Assembly (NCBI GenBank): GCA_002399405.1 | Contig: DHDP01000023.1 | Location: 1-44,341, forward strand | Source: Treponema sp. UBA4873 | GTDB taxonomy: Bacteria; Spirochaetota; Spirochaetia; Treponematales; Treponemataceae | DNA: 44,341 nucleotides | Reading direction: 5' to 3' | In this document: positions 41,061-44,341 of the stretch, piece after piece | Layout: every line of letters begins with the position of its first letter | Numbering within the stretch: the first letter of the stretch is position 1 | Translations under genes and position numbers: made by a program | Notes under the pieces: model-generated | What the model saw: the letters and a program-made list of their open reading frames with translations, nothing else | The model's database searches: none | Told to the model about the DNA's origin: nothing

Positions 41061-42953
41061 CTATTGAATCTTGAAATGATTGAGCGTTTCCGCAAGCGCG
41101 GTGATGCCGGTCCTGTTCTTCGACGAATATTCGGCGACATTCTGCACTGATTCCGATATCTGCCGGACGCTTTCCGTCATTTCCTTCATGCTGTCGTTGA
41201 TTTTGCGCGTAGCGTCGCCGAGGATACTCATTTCCTTTACAGCCTGTTCGCCGCCCGAAAGCATTTCCGACGCGCCGTCGCGGACTTTGTTCGTCGACTC
41301 GCTGATATCCTTCATCGCGTCAAGCACCTGCTGATTTCCCGAGGACTGCTCCGCCATAGCGTTCATGACGACGGTTTCCTGTTCCCTCACAGTCTGAGCA
41401 AGGCTGTAAATCGCATCGAATTTCTGCTGAACTTCCCGCGTGCTGTTCGAAACCTGCCCGATTGCGGCCGACAGCGATTTCAGGCTGTCGTTTATCACTT
41501 TGCCCTGTTTGTTCGACTGTTCCGCAAGCTTGCGGATTTCGTCGGCGACGACCGCAAATCCTTTTCCCGCTTCCCCCGCGTGTGCGGATTCTATTGCCGC
41601 GTTCATTGCGAGCAGGTTTGTCTGGCTTGCAATGTTCTGTACGATTTTACTTGCCTCAAGCAGCCCTGCCGACTGTTTTATGATATTGTCCGATATTTCA
41701 ACCGCGCTGCGGACGCTGCTGCGGCCTTCGTCGGATGCAGTGCTGAGTGAACTTACCGAGCTTGTGTTTTTTTCGAGAATCTGGGTCACACTGCGGATGT
41801 TTGCGACCATCTCTTCCACTGCAGCGGACGACTCGTTTACCGCGGAGGCCTGCGACTCAATGCTGGAGTGAAGCTCGCGTATCCGCGCCATAATCTGATT
41901 CACGGATGCGTTCGTTTCCTCCACGCCGGCCGACTGACTGCTCATTTCATCCTGGACTGATTTTATGTTCATATTGATGCTGGCAGCGTTTCCCGCCGCG
42001 CTGTTCATTGTTCTGGACAGTGCTTCCGCCGTTTCGCCCGAAGTCGCCATGGACTGGTGGATGCTGCCGACAAGTGTTCTTGAGCTGTTCAAAAACGCGT
42101 TCATGTCGTTTACAAGACTGCCTATTTCGCAGCGGCTGATGACAGTCATTTTCGGAATGGTGTAATCACCTTTCGCCAGATTGGTGGAAAATTTTTCAAC
42201 CTGCAGAATCCCGTTTTTAATATCCCTGATATCCATAAACGTGTTCAGAATACCGAGAACGGAAGCAAGCAGTGCCATCGGGAACACTTTTGTAAAAAGA
42301 AGATCCCCGATCGAGCGGTCCAGATTCGTCGGTACGAGAAGAACGCTCGCGATAATCAGAACGATGCCGACAACCGCAATAAGGGTGACAAACGTTACCC
42401 TCATGACAATGGACATAGTCTGATATTCGGTGCGGTACGGCAGCCATGTGAGGTGATGTTCGAGTTCCTGCATGAAAATGACATAGGTAAAAAGCGAAAA
42501 AAGAAAGGTAATTCCCAGAAGCATGGTAAACCAGCAGAAAAAAGGCGATGTTCCGTTGAAGGCCGTGTATTCAAAATTCCGCTGTATGCTCCTCAGATGA
42601 ACCATTACGGCAAAAACTATATATAAAAGAACGGGAATTACGCTCGTGATGCGTTCGAAGGATTTAAGATTTTTATTAATATCGACTATCGATTGTTCCG
42701 TTCCGTCGTATGTTGCCGTCTTTTTGAGAAAGTTTCTGTAGCTTATAACCGGAATACTGATCAGCGGAAGAAGCATAAGATACAAAACAAGGTCGCTGAT
42801 GGTTTTTACGTATTCTTCAAACGTCACGGCTCCAAGGAACAGTGCGATTGGACCGAACGTCAGTATCGGCAGAATATACGTAAGAAACAGGGGGATAAAT
42901 ACTTTCAGATAGAATTTCGAATTTTTTTCCAGTACAGTTGGTGAAAAATACAT
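41061..42953 (-). CDS. Methyl-accepting chemotaxis protein with polytopic membrane sensor
   Basis: 630 residues. Unlike the chemoreceptor at 15909-17993, the N-terminal half has about six membrane helices (roughly residues 16-245) with no large periplasmic domain, so the signal is probably sensed in the membrane. A HAMP-like link (FSTNLAKGDYTIPKMTVISRCEIGSL) follows, then a full signalling domain with SQTNLLAMNAAIESAHAGEAGKGFAVVADEIRKLAEQS. GGAGG lies 11 bases before the ATG. It is convergent with the hydrolase gene (24 bp). Confidence 0.95.
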   Translation of the reverse strand: MYFSPTVLEKNSKFYLKVFIPLFLTYILPILTFGPIALFLGAVTFEEYVKTISDLVLYLMLLPLISIPVISYRNFLKKTATYDGTEQSIVDINKNLKSFERITSVIPVLLYIVFAVMVHLRSIQRNFEYTAFNGTSPFFCWFTMLLGITFLFSLFTYVIFMQELEHHLTWLPYRTEYQTMSIVMRVTFVTLIAVVGIVLIIASVLLVPTNLDRSIGDLLFTKVFPMALLASVLGILNTFMDIRDIKNGILQVEKFSTNLAKGDYTIPKMTVISRCEIGSLVNDMNAFLNSSRTLVGSIHQSMATSGETAEALSRTMNSAAGNAASINMNIKSVQDEMSSQSAGVEETNASVNQIMARIRELHSSIESQASAVNESSAAVEEMVANIRSVTQILEKNTSSVSSLSTASDEGRSSVRSAVEISDNIIKQSAGLLEASKIVQNIASQTNLLAMNAAIESAHAGEAGKGFAVVADEIRKLAEQSNKQGKVINDSLKSLSAAIGQVSNSTREVQQKFDAIYSLAQTVREQETVVMNAMAEQSSGNQQVLDAMKDISESTNKVRDGASEMLSGGEQAVKEMSILGDATRKINDSMKEMTESVRQISESVQNVAEYSSKNRTGITALAETLNHFKIQ

Positions 42954-43004
42954 AATTTAGAAAACCTCCGACGGAGAATTTTTTATTCGTGCGGATGGTT
43001 TAAT

Positions 43005-43086
43005 GCCCCGCCCCTTTGGGCGTATATAGGGTATTAAATCCCGACTGCAATACCTTTAGAGAACTACATACCTCGACCCTTGGGGC
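43005..43086. other. Structured intergenic element of unknown type
   Basis: Outer pair GCCCC (43005-43009) / GGGGC (43082-43086) encloses three smaller hairpins: CGCCC/GGGCG around 43010-43022, GGTATT/AATACC around 43030-43054, and a CGACCC/TGGGG-type pair near 43074-43085 that competes with the outer stem. The layout is cloverleaf-like but has no T-loop or CCA end, so it is not a tRNA. It lies between the divergent chemoreceptor and UPF0340 genes and could be an RNA leader of the latter or another repeat. Confidence 0.4.
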
Positions 43087-43168
43087 AAGGCTGTTGATTC
43101 AGGATATTTCTCCTGTAAAATTATATATGTTTTTTAACGGACATGCTATAGTAGAAAAAGAGGTGTGT

Positions 43169-43708
43169 ATGGCTGACATAATTGAAGAAACACGGCTTGT
43201 TGTGAATGAGCTTCTTGAAGAAGCGAACCTTAAAAAAGGTGATATTCTTGTCGTCGGATGTTCTTCAAGCGAAATCCTTGGAACTAAAATAGGCACGGGC
43301 TCCAGCGAAGAAACCGGTAGAAAAGTGTTCGACGCAGTTTACGGCATCGTTCATCCGCAGGGAATTTTTCTTGCGGCCCAGTGCTGCGAACATCTGAACC
43401 GCGCGCTTGTCGTAGAAGAGGCCTGCGCTGAGAAATACAATTATGAACCGGTATGCGTTGTTCCGTGGGTTCACGGAGGCGGATCGTTCGGCTCTGCGGC
43501 GTACCGCGGCTTCGAACATCCCGTCGTGGTGGAGCATATAAAGGCTCATGCGGGAATCGACATAGGCGACACGCTGATAGGCATGCATCTGCGTGACGTT
43601 GCTGTTCCCGTCCGCATTGCACGGAAAACGATAGGCGAAGCCCATATCGTATGTGCACGGACCAGACCTAAACTTATAGGCGGAGAACGTGCGCGGTATT
43701 CATTATAA
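43169..43708 (+). CDS. UPF0340 (YwlG) family protein
   Basis: 179 residues from the ATG at 43169 (AGAGGTG upstream). A longer frame from 43016 would translate the structured element and is rejected because UPF0340 proteins are about 180 residues long and start near this Met. Family features: VGCSSSEILGTKIGTGSSEE, FLAAQCCEHLNRALVVE, VVPWVHGGGSFGSAAYR, and a C-terminal basic segment with RTRPKLIGGERARY. The function of this family is unknown to me; the CCEHLNRA and GGG motifs are nearly invariant and look like an active site. It shares a two-way terminator with rubredoxin. Confidence 0.92.
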   Translation: MADIIEETRLVVNELLEEANLKKGDILVVGCSSSEILGTKIGTGSSEETGRKVFDAVYGIVHPQGIFLAAQCCEHLNRALVVEEACAEKYNYEPVCVVPWVHGGGSFGSAAYRGFEHPVVVEHIKAHAGIDIGDTLIGMHLRDVAVPVRIARKTIGEAHIVCARTRPKLIGGERARYSL

Positions 43709-43722
43709 CGGTTTAAAATTAT

Positions 43723-43759
43723 GAAGGGCTGTCCGATTTCGTTTTCGAAACAGCCCTTC
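43723..43759. terminator. Bidirectional terminator between the UPF0340 gene and rubredoxin
   Basis: GAAGGGCTGT (43723-43732) pairs with ACAGCCCTTC (43750-43759), with an inner hairpin TTTCG/CGAAA. It lies between two convergent genes. T runs are weak on both sides, so efficiency is uncertain. Confidence 0.75.
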
Positions 43760-43766
43760 AGTCAAT

Positions 43767-43928
43767 TTACGCTTTTTTATTGAAAGAATCCTTGCCTGCT
43801 CCGCAGACAGGGCAGACCCAGTCATCGGGGATATCTTCCCATTTTGTTCCCGGCTTAATTCCTCCGTCAGGATCACCTTTCGCGGGGTCATAGACATACC
43901 CGCATACACCGCACTGATACTTATCCAT
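43767..43928 (-). CDS. Rubredoxin
   Basis: 53 residues, MDKYQCGVCGYVYDPAKGD... to ...SFNKKA. Two CxxC pairs, CGVCG (Cys6, Cys9) and CPVCG (Cys39, Cys42), hold one iron atom. The Tyr/Trp residues and PDDWVCP are the standard rubredoxin signature. It is a small cytoplasmic electron carrier, in anaerobes often serving peroxide or superoxide reductases. AAGGAG lies six bases before this ATG; an ATG two codons earlier directly abuts AAGGAG and is less likely. It is a single gene convergent with the UPF0340 gene. Confidence 0.95.
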   Translation of the reverse strand: MDKYQCGVCGYVYDPAKGDPDGGIKPGTKWEDIPDDWVCPVCGAGKDSFNKKA

Positions 43929-44019
43929 AGACATCTCCTTACGTTATCTGCTGCTTTTTAACAGCGAGTTTAGAATTAATACAAATATATCACCTGGCGT
44001 ATGAATTGGCAAATGAAAT

Positions 44020-44341
44020 CGTACGGCAAGTATAGGGAACCTCCCTGTTACAGGAAATTTTGCTGAATTACCTTGCACGAAAAACAGTCCGCTTCCGCAA
44101 CGAGCCGCCCGTTCTCGACGACAGCGACAAGGCAGTCCGGTTCGACGTTTCGTGCACGTTCAACGACGGTGAAGCAGCGGATGTTGATTCGCCAGCCGCG
44201 TAAGCGGCGAGTCAAATAAATTCCTATCAGAAACAGCCCGTAGGGCTGATAGGCAGGGCGTGAACGAGACTCACTCGTACGGTTCCCGTGCCGAATATAT
44301 GTGGGCGAGACTACTCAACTCGGTATTTCACCGGGGAAACA
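44020..44341. repeat. Diverged palindromic repeat element, copy D, and hairpin-rich tail
   Basis: CGTACGGCAAGTATAG at 44020, followed by AGTCCGCTTCCGCAA (44086-44100), matches the start of copy B. The outer arms are TGCACGAAA (44074-44082) / TTTCGTGCA (44148-44156), a fourth sequence version of the same stem. Inside the stem the sequence differs completely from A-C. Beyond it lie two more hairpins: GATTCGCC / GGCGAGTC (44186-44213) with GCCGC-GTAA-GCGGC inside, and CCTATCAG / CTGATAGG (44223-44253). No gene is seen from 43935 to the window end. Confidence 0.55.

Noticed and set aside
43005..43086. tRNA gene
   Set aside because: No TTCGAAT-type T-loop, no proper anticodon arm and no acceptor/CCA layout.
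43016..43168. N-terminal extension of the UPF0340 protein
   Set aside because: It would translate the hairpin-rich element. The ATG at 43169 has a ribosome site and gives the family's normal length.
44258..44341. Group II intron domain V-like bases (CGTACGGTTC near 44279) at the window end
   Set aside because: Only the 3' half of the motif matches. The GAGCCG half and the GAAA loop are missing, and no intron reverse transcriptase is in the window.

Overview
The window reads as chromosomal DNA of a spirochaete, most likely a Treponema-type species of moderate GC content. This is inferred from gene content: two large methyl-accepting chemotaxis proteins, a Ser-rich lipoprotein with a spirochaete-style lipobox and a poly-G tract, a spirochaete-like hflK-hflC locus, a clostridial-looking Pst system, and no rRNA or tRNA gene. 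No database search was possible, so the species is not named.

Layout. 1-200 holds two tandem copies of a 115-bp-period repeat. 201-5478 (minus strand) holds hflK, hflC, a membrane protein with a degenerate kinase-like region, and a lone acyl-CoA carboxyltransferase with its own promoter. 5581-5994 is arfB-like. 6114-9786 (plus) encodes a heterodimeric ABC exporter. It is followed by the first copy of a ~265-bp palindromic repeat and a membrane diguanylate cyclase. 11258-12399 is a broken surface or outer-membrane protein gene. 12471-15919 is valS plus a small alarmone-hydrolase-like HD protein, convergent with a Cache-type chemoreceptor. 18219-21360 has gap, metF and an SDR gene, each with its own promoter. 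21582-22214 is an AT-rich orphan secreted protein. 22352-25869 is feoA-feoB plus an iron-type alcohol dehydrogenase behind a promoter with a perfect dyad in its spacer. 25867-26622 is an accessory stretch made of two inverted copies of the palindromic repeat around a 22-bp tandem repeat. A pentapeptide-repeat protein and an MCP tail fragment follow. 27748-34356 is a complete phosphate regulon (pstS-pstC-pstA-pstB-phoU-phoB-phoR) behind four 11-bp-spaced Pho-box-like repeats. 34459-36655 has a phase-variable-looking metalloprotease lipoprotein and a small secreted partner. 36821-41036 has a Ca2+-type P-ATPase, a C_GCAxxG_C_C family protein and a membrane-anchored alpha/beta hydrolase. 41061-42953 is a second chemoreceptor. 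43169-43928 has a UPF0340 (YwlG) family gene and rubredoxin. The window ends in a fourth, diverged repeat copy.

Main points of interest: (1) a ~265-bp palindromic element with TAAAACGTACGG-type termini and arm sequences that change in compensating pairs between copies, whose termini supply the stop codons of four neighbouring genes; (2) a PstS whose two halves are in swapped order (circular permutation); (3) a run of ten G just after the lipobox of a surface protease, a likely phase-variation switch; (4) several genes whose -10 box lies so close to the ATG that the mRNA should be leaderless, including feoA with a strong promoter; (5) candidate metal-repressor and Pho operators. No phage, CRISPR array, transposase or recognised defence cassette was seen.
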